Shown: positions 1-10,829 of the stretch, in pieces
Numbering within the stretch: the first letter of the stretch is position 1
Layout: every line of letters starts with the position of its first letter
From: Paralichthys olivaceus
Taxonomy: Eukaryota > Chordata > Actinopteri > Pleuronectiformes > Paralichthyidae
Direction: 5' to 3'
Assembly (NCBI RefSeq): GCF_024713975.1
Contig: NC_091102.1
Coordinates: 18,387,001-18,451,000, forward strand
Length of the DNA: 64,000 nucleotides
Notes under the pieces: generated by a model
Told to the model about the DNA's origin: nothing
Databases searched by the model: none
Seen by the model: the letters and a program-made list of their open reading frames with translations, nothing else
Translations under genes and position numbers: made by a program

Positions 1-1094
1 GTGAAGCTGGATTAGTCCGACAGGAGCGTCTCTTGCATTTTACTGCCGCTTTTAATCTTGAGCTCACACGGGAGGAAAGTCAGGTCATTAACTTTTCTGT
101 GTGTGTTAGTGTGTTGTGTTGTGTTGTGTGTGTGTGTGTGTGTGTGTGTGTACAGTAAGTTCTTTTGGTCAAGAAGAAAAAACTAAAGACGGGTTCACAA
201 ACAAAGATCTTTTAATTGTTTATTAATCTGAGAGAATATTTGTTCACCTAAATATGGCTTCATGTTTTAATAATGTTAACTCAGCCAACCATCACAGTAC
301 AGCATACAGCCCACTGTGCATTAACCTTTAAGCGATCCTCACTAAGTCCTGACTTCTGAGAGACCGCTGGAAGTTTGAACAGAAGTTTTTCTGATCAACT
401 GAGAATTCTTTGTCAAATGTGGGGAACGTGTGTGTGTGTGTGTGTGTGTGTGTTAAGTATCCCAGCAGATTCTGCAATCAGATCAATAATAAATCACACA
501 TCACACTTTGCTTTAAACACTGAGCCCTCGTGCTCAGGACTCCACTGACATGATGAAAGCTCATGAAAAAGCACTATCAAACTGTCTTGATGGGTGAACG
601 CAGCCCAGACTGAGACATGTAAGGAACTCTCTGGTCCTCTATAATTCATAAGACATCTGCTGAGTTTTAACAGCCCGGCTGATGTTTACATAAGCAGTAA
701 TATTACCACATCTATTAGAATACAAGCACTGCAGTTCAGACCTGAACGCACTTTCACCACATATACGTCAAAGATGCCTTGTGTAAAGTGTCAGATATTT
801 CCACAGCTGGAGGTTGCTCAGGTTGTTCCTGCACACTGGGTGAATTCTTCTCAAGATCCAATAAATACAATAAAACAGCAGAAATAAAATGTCTGTGACT
901 GAATCAACTATTATTTTACCCTGATCTGATTAAAAGAGAATGAATAACCACAAACTGAGCAGGTGACGTCCTTCAAATAGCAGCTGCTCTGTTAGTGGTA
1001 CTTCATGCTGCCGTATTGTGTTTTCAACTTTCATACAGGGCTCAACATTTTCATATATGTCTGCATACGTTTCTTAAGTTTTATTGTGCAGCCT
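1..1094. other. Left-edge non-coding sequence
   Basis: No gene is recognised here. The stretch holds short (TG)n tracts near 118-150 and 430-452 and AT-rich unique sequence. Three plus-strand AATAAA-like hexamers cluster near 860-890, which could be the 3' end of a plus-strand gene lying off the left edge, but no coding sequence supports this. Confidence 0.4.
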
Positions 1095-1312
1095 TCACCT
1101 TGAACCTATAGCATCCATTGTAACCCTGTCTGTGTGGAATGTTCTGTTCTCCTGGTTAATGCTCTGCAGACACTTCAGAATCGGTGAGTCCTCATCAAAT
1201 CTTTCTACGATAAACTGTCTCTTCTTTATTCTCTGTGTGTTGGTGTTAGGATAAGTTCTCCTCTTTCTTGCCGTGAGGGTGAAAAGAACGACCAACAGGT
1301 GACGAACATGTC
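1095..1312 (-). other. Unrecognised exon-like open segment (weak)
   Basis: On the minus strand an open frame runs for about 70 codons from a possible acceptor (pyrimidine-poor, ending in TTGCAG at about 1313) to a TGA at 1095-1097. The translation starts with a short hydrophobic stretch (LLVVLFTLT), then a basic ARKRR and a charged tail ending MDAIGSR. An AATAAA-type hexamer lies only about 10 bases past the stop. I do not recognise the protein and found no convincing partner exon. It may be a chance open frame. If real, it would be the last exon of a membrane protein gene. Confidence 0.15.
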
Positions 1313-1936
1313 TGCAACGCTGTGGGATGAGATAATGATCTGTGTTTCAGACATGTTCAGTCTACGGTGCTGTTTGTTTACTGGTGGTGCTGTCATTATC
1401 CACTGGTATGTATGGAGGTCTGCAGGTTGCCAACTAAAAAAAAATAGTTCTACTAAAATGGAATAAACTTCAGCTGCAGTGGAAGTTACATTACCAGATT
1501 TCTATCAATTCAATTTTTTTACAAATAAAGCAAAGATTTCTATTTGAGATTTTTACCAACTGTCAGCATATTTTACTTCAAGTTATGTCCCTTTTTATCT
1601 TGGTTAAATTGTTGGACTTTTGCATTGACTTTAAGTGTCCTGCACACAGAGCTCCTGCACTAAAAGATAATAACAGGTAAATACAGGGCAACAAACCTAT
1701 GTCCCTTGATATGTTAATTAACACCCAGTATCTCAAGTATTGATCCTTTAGGTAACAATCAGTCCATTCCTATGAAGTGCTTCATGAAGGGTAGGAAACC
1801 TGTTTGATCAACATATCTAATTAATATATGAATATTTTCATTATTCATGAATTACATTTGAATATCTATAATAATAGAAAACCTCAGCATCACTGCAAAC
1901 AACCCTCTCGTGCGTCAGAGTTAAACAACAACATAC

Positions 1937-2086
1937 CGTAGGGTTCTGTGTATAAACTGGCGTGGAACATGACCGCCTGCAGTAGAAGATGGCGGCAGAA
2001 CCGCCCGGCCCTCCACTGCAGTGCGAGTGTGACAGCGAGGGCAGCGGCCCTGAGAGAAATGACAAATCATTAGCTGTGGTCCAGAG
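1937..2086. other. CpG-rich patch with exon-like signals on both strands
   Basis: This patch is far richer in CpG than its surroundings. On the plus strand an ATG at 1989 (context AGAAGATGG) opens 32 codons beginning MAAEPPGPPLQC and runs into a GTAAAT donor after 2086. On the minus strand a good acceptor (TTTCTCTCAG) and a GTATGT donor bracket 113 bp (2049 down to 1937) that are open in all three frames. At most one reading can be right and neither protein is recognised. A small CpG island or a first exon of an unidentified gene is possible. Confidence 0.2.
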
Positions 2087-2241
2087 GTAAATGGGAGGCA
2101 CGCTCTTTCAAGGCCCACATTTCCATTTCAATTTTCTGCTCAGCAGAGTTGATGTATGTGGCGAAATCACACGGCAAGACCAGTCTCCAGCTCGGCCCGG
2201 TCGAGCCTCCTGTTTTTAGCTGGCATGAGCTCTGTGACCTT

Positions 2242-2283
<42 letters not shown>

Positions 2284-3236
2284 GTCCCTCTCTTGTGTGT
2301 GTGAGAGAGAGAGTTAATCAAGTAATGGTCTCAAACCCATTGTCACTGAATCCGAGGTAAAGAGACAAGTGAGGATCATCTTAAGGGACGTGATTATAAA
2401 CAGTGTAATTAAATCAATGTGTCCCCTGAGGGGGAACATGTTGAATCTGAAGAAGACGGACGACACGACCATCACCTCATTTTATAACTACACAGTAACC
2501 ACTGTTCATCTGGAGGAGGACGGCAATCAATGTGCTATTACACAACATAATGATACTCTTAAGTACTGAGCCATTTGTACAAACCTCTGGACTAACAGAC
2601 CTGCCTGCAAACCCACCATGAACAGGTACAGACGAGGAAAGCTCTACAGAGCGTTGAGGCCAGCAGCTCTACACGTACGAGCTCCTGTCTTGTGCAGGAA
2701 GTAAAAAAATGTGTTTTTATAAAATAGGACAATGGTTGTCAAATAATTTTGCCTGTCACAAAATGTGTGGATGTGAGAGAGCGTGTGTGTGAGTGAGAGA
2801 GAGAGATAGTGAGCTGCAGAGGGACAGATTCAGACACAAGTCACATGAATATAAAACAACACTGTTCAGCAGATGAAAATATTTTTTTTCCTTCACATTA
2901 AAACTTCAACTTTCAAAACAGTTGACATTTTATATTCACAAGAAAAAGAAAAGTTTGACCGTGAAGATAATTCAAGTGGTGAAAGAAAACCCAAATGTGA
3001 AAGATATGAAATGAAATGACTCACTGTTTTTAACACAGACATTCCCACGGTTCCGTGCGTATTGAGGGCACTCTCACACATTGACAAATGTGTCGTACCT
3101 CACTTCCAATCTGTGCGGGCGAGGAGGCAAGTAAAACGTTCGATTCCTGTTGCAAAGCAAATCACAGTGGGGCTTCACGTGGCACTCAACTTTGGTGAAC
3201 TTTGACAGTGTTGCAGTGAATTATTTTTTTATCTTT

Positions 3237-3349
3237 ATCTATCCATCCTCATCTTGTCCTGTTAGGGTCACGGGACCCTGGAGCCAATTAGCTGACACTG
3301 GGCGAGAGGTGGGGCACACCCTGCAGGTCACCAGTCCATTGCAGGACCC
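3237..3349 (+). repeat. Fragment of a widespread teleost interspersed repeat
   Basis: The text around GGGTCACGGGACCCTGGAGC, followed by GGGCGAGAGGTGGGGCACAC and CACCAGTCCATTGCAGG, matches a motif series I know as very common in fish genomes (usual form GGGCGAGAGGCGGGGTACAC). I cannot name the family with certainty. Only a short piece is present. Confidence 0.6.
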
Positions 3350-3902
3350 GTCCTCTTTCTGTCTCTTTGTTTTTATCTTAATTAAATTTCTCTGTATGAA
3401 CATATTGGAGTGTCCCTTCACTTGTTGGCAGTGATTGACTCAGACCAACAATACTGGACTTTAATCTTGTATTGACTGAGTTTTTAAAATCAGCAAACAA
3501 GATGACACTCCACTGCAGAAATTAATTGACTCAACATCCCCTGTCGGCTGGTAATTGCCGACTCGTCTCTTTGGAACCGTGGTCGTAGTTATACATTGTA
3601 ATTTACTTTGAGGTAATGCTAAAGTGTGTGTGTGTGTGTGTGTGGGAGAGAGAGAGAGAGAGAGAGTATAGTCTACGTATAGAGAAGACAGTGTCAAGAG
3701 GAGACGCTGATTGAGCTTATCTCTGAGCTCAGGCCTTCCTTTGTCGGAGTGGCTCCTTTCTGACGACGACTCTTTGAACCTGACAGAATAATTAATAAGG
3801 AAGGAGGAAAAGCTGACATTTGCGTTTTGACCTTTTTGGTTTGCGTGGCCAAAATTGCTCTCACTTTCCTCCACAGCGCATTATAATATAATCCAGCCCC
3901 TG

Positions 3903-3911
3903 TGTGTGTGT

Positions 3912-3962
<51 letters not shown>
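3903..3962. repeat. (TG)n microsatellite
   Basis: A nearly uninterrupted TG dinucleotide tract of about 60 bp with one GAG interruption. Confidence 0.95.
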
Positions 3963-3967
<5 letters not shown>

Positions 3968-4719
3968 CTGTGCCTTTAAAGAGTGCACATGCGTACGTGT
4001 ACATAATGGTTCTATATGCAAACAGGCAGTGTGTGTGTTTATGAGTGTGTGGCAGAGAATAAAAGAATAGATTTATGGCCCATTACCAGGCCATCTCTTC
4101 ATTAAGGAGCTGTTTCCCAGCCAGCAGCCTCTATTTGAATAGCTAAATTGTCCAAGCAGTGTGCAAACGACGACTAATAGCTGAGTGTCCTTGTCACAGA
4201 CAGCCCCGCGGCCAAAGTCAAAGTGGAGATCTTGTGTGTGTGTGTGTGTGTGTGTGTGTTGTTGCTTTTCTCTGAATTCAAGGATTCCTGGTTTGTTTTT
4301 ATGTTGTGACTTCTCTTCGTGGTTTTGCTCGAGTTAAACAAACAAGTTGAAGCGTGTTGTTTCGTCAGCTGTACAGGGAGTTGAAGACAGATTGTGTCTT
4401 CAGACAGGAGGTGGCCTCATACATGAGTCTCTCTTATTTCTAAACAATCTTAGGTCTCTCATATAAGATTTATTATCGTGTTTTCAAACTGCTGATGAAT
4501 GAAGCCCTTCAGCAGCAACAGGTAAAAAACATTTTAAGTGTTACATTCAGTTATACATTTCATTACTCCCAGTATAAAGACTAGTCTTCTATTCCAGTGT
4601 TTTCAGTTTTAAAACTAAAATTTTTTTATATATATTTGGATTAGAGTGGATGTTTTCCCAATGTTTGTTTGGGGGTTCTCCATCAGCTGTGACTCCATAT
4701 TTGTCTTGTGTCCAGGGAA

Positions 4720-4721
<2 letters not shown>

Positions 4722-4787
<66 letters not shown>
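4722..4787. repeat. (GT)n microsatellite
   Basis: A pure GT dinucleotide tract of about 66 bp. Frames through it give only poly-Cys/Val, which is not protein coding. Confidence 0.97.
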
Positions 4788-4788
<1 letters not shown>

Positions 4789-6239
4789 ATAATGCCACCA
4801 ATGACATTACTGCCAAATTTCTCTTGGTTGTTTTGATATTTATCTGTAAATTCACGTTTTTCCCCAAATTTTTCCTCCCATATTAAATCACTAGTAATTT
4901 ATTTAGTCCTGTTATGCTGTGGCTACTTTATATTCATAAAACTATATGACAGTGTTATGCAGGCTTGAAATGTTTGGAAAGTATTTTGGAAGAAGACTTT
5001 CTGAAACAGCACCAGTGAGACAGACGGGGAATTGTCAGGCCCGGGGTTTAGGAAATTCTGAGTAGAAAGCACATTAGTTATAAACCCTGGAGTATAAGCC
5101 TATGAAACATGTTTCTCGAAGAAAAAGAAGGGTGTGTGTGTGTGTGGGAGGGGGGGTAAGTGGGGGTGGGTTCCTGAGAAATCATATTAGGTCCAACTGA
5201 AAGACAGATAACTGAAAAAAAAACAGAGAAAAAGAAAAGCATGCAGACAATTGCTTCAGTTGTCAGTGCTGACTGTATGAAAGGAGGGAAATGCAATGGA
5301 GGAATGAATAATTTAGTCACTTCACAAAGATCAGCTTCTTCAGTAGATGTTAAAGAAAAATAATATTGAGGACTGAAACTTGCTGACCCATTTAAAATGT
5401 TTCTGTTTTCTGAGTTTCTCCCAGTTCAAAGAAATGCAAAGTGACTGTGTTTCCAGGATGCATCTTATTAGCAGCGATAATTAGTTCTGAATGTTGAGGC
5501 TGTTGCAAGCTTGCAAAAAAAAACAAAAAAACATGACTTCCCCTGATTTATGTCTTTACCTTTCCACGTGTTTGTCTTTCAGGAGGTGAAGGCACGAGAG
5601 CACTCGCCGCCGTGGAGCCATAACAATTAAAAACAAGCTCATTAATCCTGGACATGACAGCAGAAACAACTGCATGTGAGCTATTTGTGGCAACTGCTGC
5701 ACGGCCCGAGTTGTTTTCAAATGGTATTCCTGCAGTTGTCAGCGAGGAGCAGTGTGAAAGAGGAGAAAACAAAGAAGCTGCAGAATTATACAAAAGTTAT
5801 CTGCAACCATGTCCAACAAACTTTGGGAAGAAACACTCGTCTTCTAGCAGCAGTTTGACGATCACACCATACAATGATGTTGTACTGTCCATATGAGGTT
5901 ACAGTGCAGATTAAATGGAATTATATATTCTACCAGTGCAATGAATGTGATAAATAGGCCAAAGTGACTGAACCACATACAAACAACGCTTTACCTACAT
6001 GTTAGTTTAAATAGAGTTTCAGTGAAAACGTCAGACTGAATAAGACTTTGAACATCTATGCTACACTGCCATCTAGTGGCAAAGACATCCTAATTTCTGG
6101 CAGACACTAATCATTCAAATACACAATAACAATCCAATGGGATTCGATTATTTTCCTGTTGTTATCACATGGTGGAAAAACACATCATCCCTACACAACA
6201 TTTTTTATGAAGTCTGCTGAATGTTCTCTGAGGTAACAC

Positions 6240-6463
6240 TCAGGGTGGGTCGTCCACTTAACCCAGGCTCCCTGGGCCAGATACTGAACCTCAAGTTCCC
6301 CTTAACAGTCATGCCGGTGGTGTGTGAATCCTGTAAGATAGAGAAAGTGCTGCTCATAGCTGCACTGTATGAAGGCGTGTGTGAGTGGGTGAATGTACAG
6401 TCCTGTCAAGAGCTTTGAGGGATAGTAACAACTAGAAAAACTACTTGAAAATACAGACCATCA
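6240..6463 (+). repeat. SINE-like dispersed repeat, 5'-truncated
   Basis: The segment shares the series 'agatactgaacc..aa.ttcccctt', 'gtgtgtgaat', 'gagtgggtgaatgt', 'gctttgagggatag' and 'aaatacagaccat' with the copies at 38901-39160 and 54505-54965. It lacks the tRNA-like head that is visible in the 38.9-kb copy. Confidence 0.6.
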
Positions 6464-6714
6464 TGAAAATATATCATAATATATACATTGAACAGGTTTA
6501 ATATTTTCATATGTTCCAGCTTTTACATGTAATAGAGAATGGTATGTCATTGAAAATGTGTTTTTCAAACTATTCCTTCAAAAGCTTTGAGACAATAGAG
6601 TCATAAAAACTAGCATTTCAATGTGCTATAGGTGAAGCATCTTAATTCTTTTTAGTTTGTTTGATTTTCTTGTTGCCACCCTCAATATCCACACATTTCT
6701 CTTGGCACAATAAC

Positions 6715-7080
6715 TTAAAAGTCCAGTGTGTAAGATTTAGGTGAAAGGATCTATTGGCAGAAATTATATGTAGAATAATCCTCATGATGTTTTCACTAGT
6801 TTGTTTCATCTAACATCTTTACCCCAGAAAAGGCCCTTTATATTTAAATACTTTATATTTACATCGAGGGGGTCCTCTTTACGGAGGCTGCCATGTTTTT
6901 AACATCAGTCCACACTGGACAAACTAAAACCTTTTAGTTTTTATGACAACTGAAGCTTCCACAGGTTCTTTTTCATGTTTGGAAGGAGAGAGTGAGGTGA
7001 GGGGTGTTCAGCTGCAACATGCACTTTCAACACTAGATGAAATGATGTAGATCACTAAATTCTACACACTGAACCTTTAA
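6715..7080. mobile_element. TTAA-flanked MITE, copy 1 (366 bp)
   Basis: TTAA at 6715-6718 and TTAA at 7077-7080 bracket the element. The ends form imperfect terminal inverted repeats (AGTCCAGTGTGTAAGATTTA on the left, the complement of TAAATTCTACACACTGAACC on the right). The interior includes 'gaggctgccatgttttt' and 'caacactagatg'. Relatives lie at 39236-39552 and 63774-64000. It has no coding capacity. TTAA ends suggest mobilisation by a piggyBac-type transposase, which is inference. It sits just beyond the poly(A) signal of the minus-strand agr gene. Confidence 0.8.
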
Positions 7081-7125
7081 GTGTAAATAAAATGGACGCA
7101 TGATTTGGGGATCATTTCCTGAGTG

Positions 7126-7131
7126 TTTATT
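7126..7131 (-). promoter_or_regulatory. Poly(A) signal of the agr-family gene
   Basis: The plus strand reads TTTATT, giving AATAAA on the minus strand, 94 bases after the TAG stop at 7225-7227. A 3' UTR of roughly 110-120 bases is implied, ending just before the MITE. Confidence 0.65.
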
Positions 7132-7224
7132 GAGCTCTGAGCAACATGTAAATACTTCAGGGCTGACCACTGAGCAGGCAGCCCAGGATGACTGGAGGGT
7201 GCAGAGACATCAGAGTGAGCCGGG

Positions 7225-8424
7225 CTACAGTTCAGTGTGTAGCAGGACTTTGGCTTTCTTCATGTTTTCGGCCACTGTTGAAAAAGAGAGAACAAATAAG
7301 AATAAAGGCCACGGCTGTCTTTCTTTAATGGAATGACTTATAAGTAAAGGCTACACAAGCTGTTGTTTTCTCTTCAGGGCGCTCAGATCACTTTCTGACG
7401 TCTACTGCACAGAGTATGAAAAGGTTTTGTTTTATGATTTTGTGTTGGATCAAACTGAATAATGGCACCAGCTATACAGACATGTCTTGGAAGCAGAGCT
7501 GCAGTTATTCTTAGGCACAGAGGCAGATATGCACATACATGAGTCAAAATGTTGGATATGAGATCAATACTTAATTTCTTTAATCTATGTTCCGAGGGCA
7601 ATGTTGATTACCTCTGCTAAGGAAGTTGTTTTAATCCCTGTCTGTTTGTTTGAAAGATTACGGATTTAACGGATACCTCAAAACTCAATGGAAGGATCTG
7701 ATGTGGCTCAAAGATGAACCTCTTAAATGTTTGTGATTCTGATCATTGAAAGATTTCTCAGAGAATAATCTTATATTATTCATCTTCCTCATGGGAAAAA
7801 TTGGCATGTTTAGAGAACTCATTTTATGTGTGTGTACAATTTGGTGCAGATCCAAGTAGATAATCTGGGTCTAGTGAATTAAAATGTGGTTTCAAAAATG
7901 GACTATGGGGCCTTGTATTTAGTGCCATTCTAGTTTCATGAGATTTCAGGATCTTGATAATTGAAATAATCTAAAGCTTAAAACCACCTCCTTCCTCGAT
8001 TCTGAGTTGAACTTAACTCTTCTCTTAAATTGGACAAATGAATGTGTTGAAAATGACGTTGTATTTCATCAAGTATTTTCAAATATTTGATTTAAATAGC
8101 TGGAGAACTGTAACTATAAAAATGATCCCACCTGCTCAACTGCTGAAACCTGAAACCTGTTAAAGTCTCTCGCTAGGAATAAATAAAGTTTGTAATTTCT
8201 GTCAAAGTATGGAGGAAGTTAGATGATGGTTTAAAACAGTAGAGTTTCAGCCTCTCGTCACACTAATGACTGGTAAGGATAAGTAGTTCTTCCTCCTTCC
8301 TCCCCCAAAGTGTCATTGGATGCTCACTCACATAATTCCATTTCAGCAGGCCCGTATGTGTAGAGGCGGTTATTGTACTTTCCTACAATATTTCTGCGCA
8401 CAGTCATGGACGGATCTGCACAAA

Positions 8425-8463
<39 letters not shown>

Positions 8464-10745
8464 TGCTGAGGAGAGTGGTTATATGAGTGTCAGAGCTGTT
8501 TTGGCTGTTGCTGTTCTTTAGTTTAGTTAGCTGCTCTTGTTTCTGTGACTGTCTTTAAAAGCATTATGAAATTATGAAGCTGACAAAGTGGGAGAGGGAA
8601 CAGTGAAAGAGACAGTGATGACATGTATATCTGGTTATAAGTCTCACAGCTAAAACAGTGGTGAGTGAGAACAGAACATTAGGTACCAGTTCTCCCACAC
8701 CATCATTTAGAACACTGCACATGCTGAGTCTGTCAGCAGTTCACAATATCCATGTGATCAAACATGATAAAATCCTTATTCTGCTAAAGAAGAGGAAAAA
8801 CTAGTCTAAAATATTTGACTGTGCAAAAGAAATACATAAAATCTGCCTTGGGCCAAAACCCAGCAAACGTTCAAATATACACATATTTAATTTGAGCACA
8901 GATGATACGAGAATAATACCAGAAATTCCAAATATTTATCAGATATAAAAGAAAAATCTCATTAAAACATGAAGGATTATCAGAGGGATCACATACTGTC
9001 AAATAATTAAAAAAGCTTTGTAAAAATGTGAATATTTACCAACAAAGAGTATTCTAGGAACATAGTAGCCATCAGGTGCCATGTTCTGGTCCTCAGTCTC
9101 CTCCTGTAAAAAAACAAATACAAACAGCAGCAGTTGGTCTGTAGTGCATATAAAGTATTAAGTGGAGAATTATAGACACTATTCTTCTTTGTGCATGATT
9201 TTAACCATTAATTGTGTCTAATATTGTTGATGTCTTGAGTGCTGTTGTTTCTCTATTAGCTGTATACTGTAATCCAGTGTAGAAGAGTTTCTCCATATGT
9301 AATAGATCTCTATTTACCACCAAGTTGAGCATGATGAAATCTGCTTTGGCCATTTTCTGGATGGACTTTTCAGCTGCGAACACTTTCTTCAGGGCTGCCA
9401 AGATAATTCTTTTTAGTTTCATTACAACAGCATAGAAACATTAAAAACATGTCTTTAAAGTAGTCATGACGAAATGTTCTAAAGAGATCATTCCCCAAAG
9501 TGATCTTCAAAAAGGAGCATGTGTGCAAGCAGGGACTGTAAATACAGCAGGGCATTTGGGGGTTTCACTGGTTATCAATGACAGAATATCAATGTTAGTT
9601 TTATTGTCAGAAGTTGCTTGAGTGTAAAATGTTCTGATCTTTTACTCAAACCTGTCACATGTCAAAAGTGAAAGCCAGACTCTCTTCTGCGAGTGGTGTT
9701 GTTTAGGTGTGTTTTCAGATCTACAGGTGGAGACTTCCACAGAGTCTTTACTGAACATCAAGGAAACCGGCTGAGTGATTTATGAATAGAATTTGTGACA
9801 ATTTCAGTTTCCATTCAGCAGGTATTGAAGAATGTGTCTGTTTTGTTCCCTGTGAAGACCAAGCCCAAGTGTGGATTAGACAGCCAAGCCTATTACATTC
9901 AGGCACTCTTAATGAGGCGGAGTTACTGCAGTACCTTGACTATGCGGGCATTCAATTCGATGATGGATGACCATCAACGGCTTCTTACTGTGAGAACAAA
10001 ACCACAGAGTCACAACGTCATCACACATTCCTAAATCCTGAGAGTAAGCAGGATGACGACAGAAATACATAGAGAATTTGCTGTAGGGGACAGAAACACG
10101 GTTATATTCCTGATGAGGAGCACATAGTGCTGTATTCTAACCTCAGTGTGAACCTCTGAGCCATCTAATCATCCTCATGGATGCATGGGTTTGATAATTA
10201 TGCTTAAAATATACCCCAGTACACAGAATTCATATTCATGGTATAGTGTTTACAACAACATTTACATACAGGCTATGTAAGAGGCATCTTACAATATGAA
10301 TTTTCATTTCAGGCTCATAAAATCTATCAATGAATCATCTAAAGCATCTATAATTAGAGCAGTGTTTCTATCTCTTTCTGTGGGGTGATATTAATTCATA
10401 TGCATTGCCATCTGCCACAAACGCAGCAGTTTCCCATTTGTATTCTGCTCTCACACAAGAAAGAAACACTCAAGGTTGCAGTCTTACCTGCTGACCATAT
10501 TCAACAGGCCCTCTTCATAATCTTTCACCCAGGTAATATTTTTCCCCCATCCTGCAGGGGGGGGGGGGGGGGGGGGGCGAAATTGTGATGTGATGAATTT
10601 TGTTGGCTAATAATTCTTATAAAGGACTTGAATAAATGAGCCCACCTCTTGATAGGGACTGAGTTTTCACCACTTCCTTTTTTTTCTTCGCCCCAGCACT
10701 GGCACAGATGCTAAAGAGCAAAGCGAGCACAAACCAGCGAAGCAT
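7225..10745 (-). CDS. agr1: Anterior gradient (AGR) family protein, seven exons, 163 aa
   Basis: Coding exons in order on the minus strand: 10745-10646, 10551-10488, 9987-9935, 9394-9318, 9103-9040, 8415-8332 and 7274-7225 (492 nt with the TAG stop). All junctions are GT-AG and keep one frame. The product starts [17 protein letters not shown], a signal peptide probably cut after Ala17, followed by a lysine-rich stretch (KKKK). LSRGWG follows at about 31-36, then a thioredoxin fold with the AGR motif CPHS at 68-71 (one cysteine, CxxS) after [15 protein letters not shown], then [14 protein letters not shown] (112-125, with the cis-proline at 114) and NRLYTY match AGR2/AGR3 closely. The C-terminus HTEL is a KTEL/KDEL-type ER-retention signal. 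Family members are atypical protein disulfide isomerases of the ER that help mucin and receptor maturation and, in frogs and fish, limb/fin regeneration. An N-glycosylation sequon (Asn38-Ile-Thr) is present. The family is certain. The paralogue is inferred: agr1 is chosen because the locus is not the AGR2/AGR3 neighbourhood and agr1 is the copy missing from amniotes; agr2 is the alternative. Confidence 0.93.
8427..8460. repeat. (AC)n microsatellite in an agr intron
   Basis: A short pure AC tract lies a few bases upstream (on the minus strand) of the acceptor for the exon that starts at 8415. On the coding strand it reads as a (GT)n tract just before the splice site. Confidence 0.9.
10557..10577. 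repeat. Homopolymer G21 (C21 on the agr coding strand)
   Basis: Twenty-one consecutive G on the plus strand. On the minus strand this is a C21 run followed directly by TGCAG, so it forms the polypyrimidine tract of the acceptor of agr exon 2 (exon starts 10551). Confidence 0.9.
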
Positions 10746-10820
10746 CGCTTCTTATCTTTTGAGAGACCTGCAGTGACAGTCGGACAGATAGATGAGACAG
10801 GAGTGGAATTCAGTGAGACG

Positions 10821-10826
10821 TTTATA
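10821..10826 (-). promoter_or_regulatory. TATA box of the agr-family gene
   Basis: The minus strand reads CCATATAAACG, containing a perfect TATAAA 76 bases upstream of the ATG at 10745-10743. Transcription would start near 10795 with a 5' UTR of about 50 bases. This fits a tissue-restricted secretory gene with a focused promoter. Confidence 0.6.
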
Positions 10827-10829
10827 TGG

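Larger units (their letters stand above)
2087..6239. other. Non-coding spacer with simple repeats
   Basis: No coding exon is recognised. The stretch contains a (TC)n run near 2247-2300, (TG)n(GA)n near 3623-3668, long (TG)n tracts at 3903-3962 and 4722-4787, and a fragment of a dispersed repeat at 3237-3349. Two stretches, about 4060-4230 and 5585-5760, have higher complexity and lower AT than their flanks and could be conserved non-coding elements; this cannot be judged without alignment. Confidence 0.4.

Noticed and set aside
1..15. Possible C-terminus (V K L D stop) of an upstream gene at the window edge
   Set aside because: Five codons cannot be told from chance, although AATAAA-like hexamers follow near 860-890.
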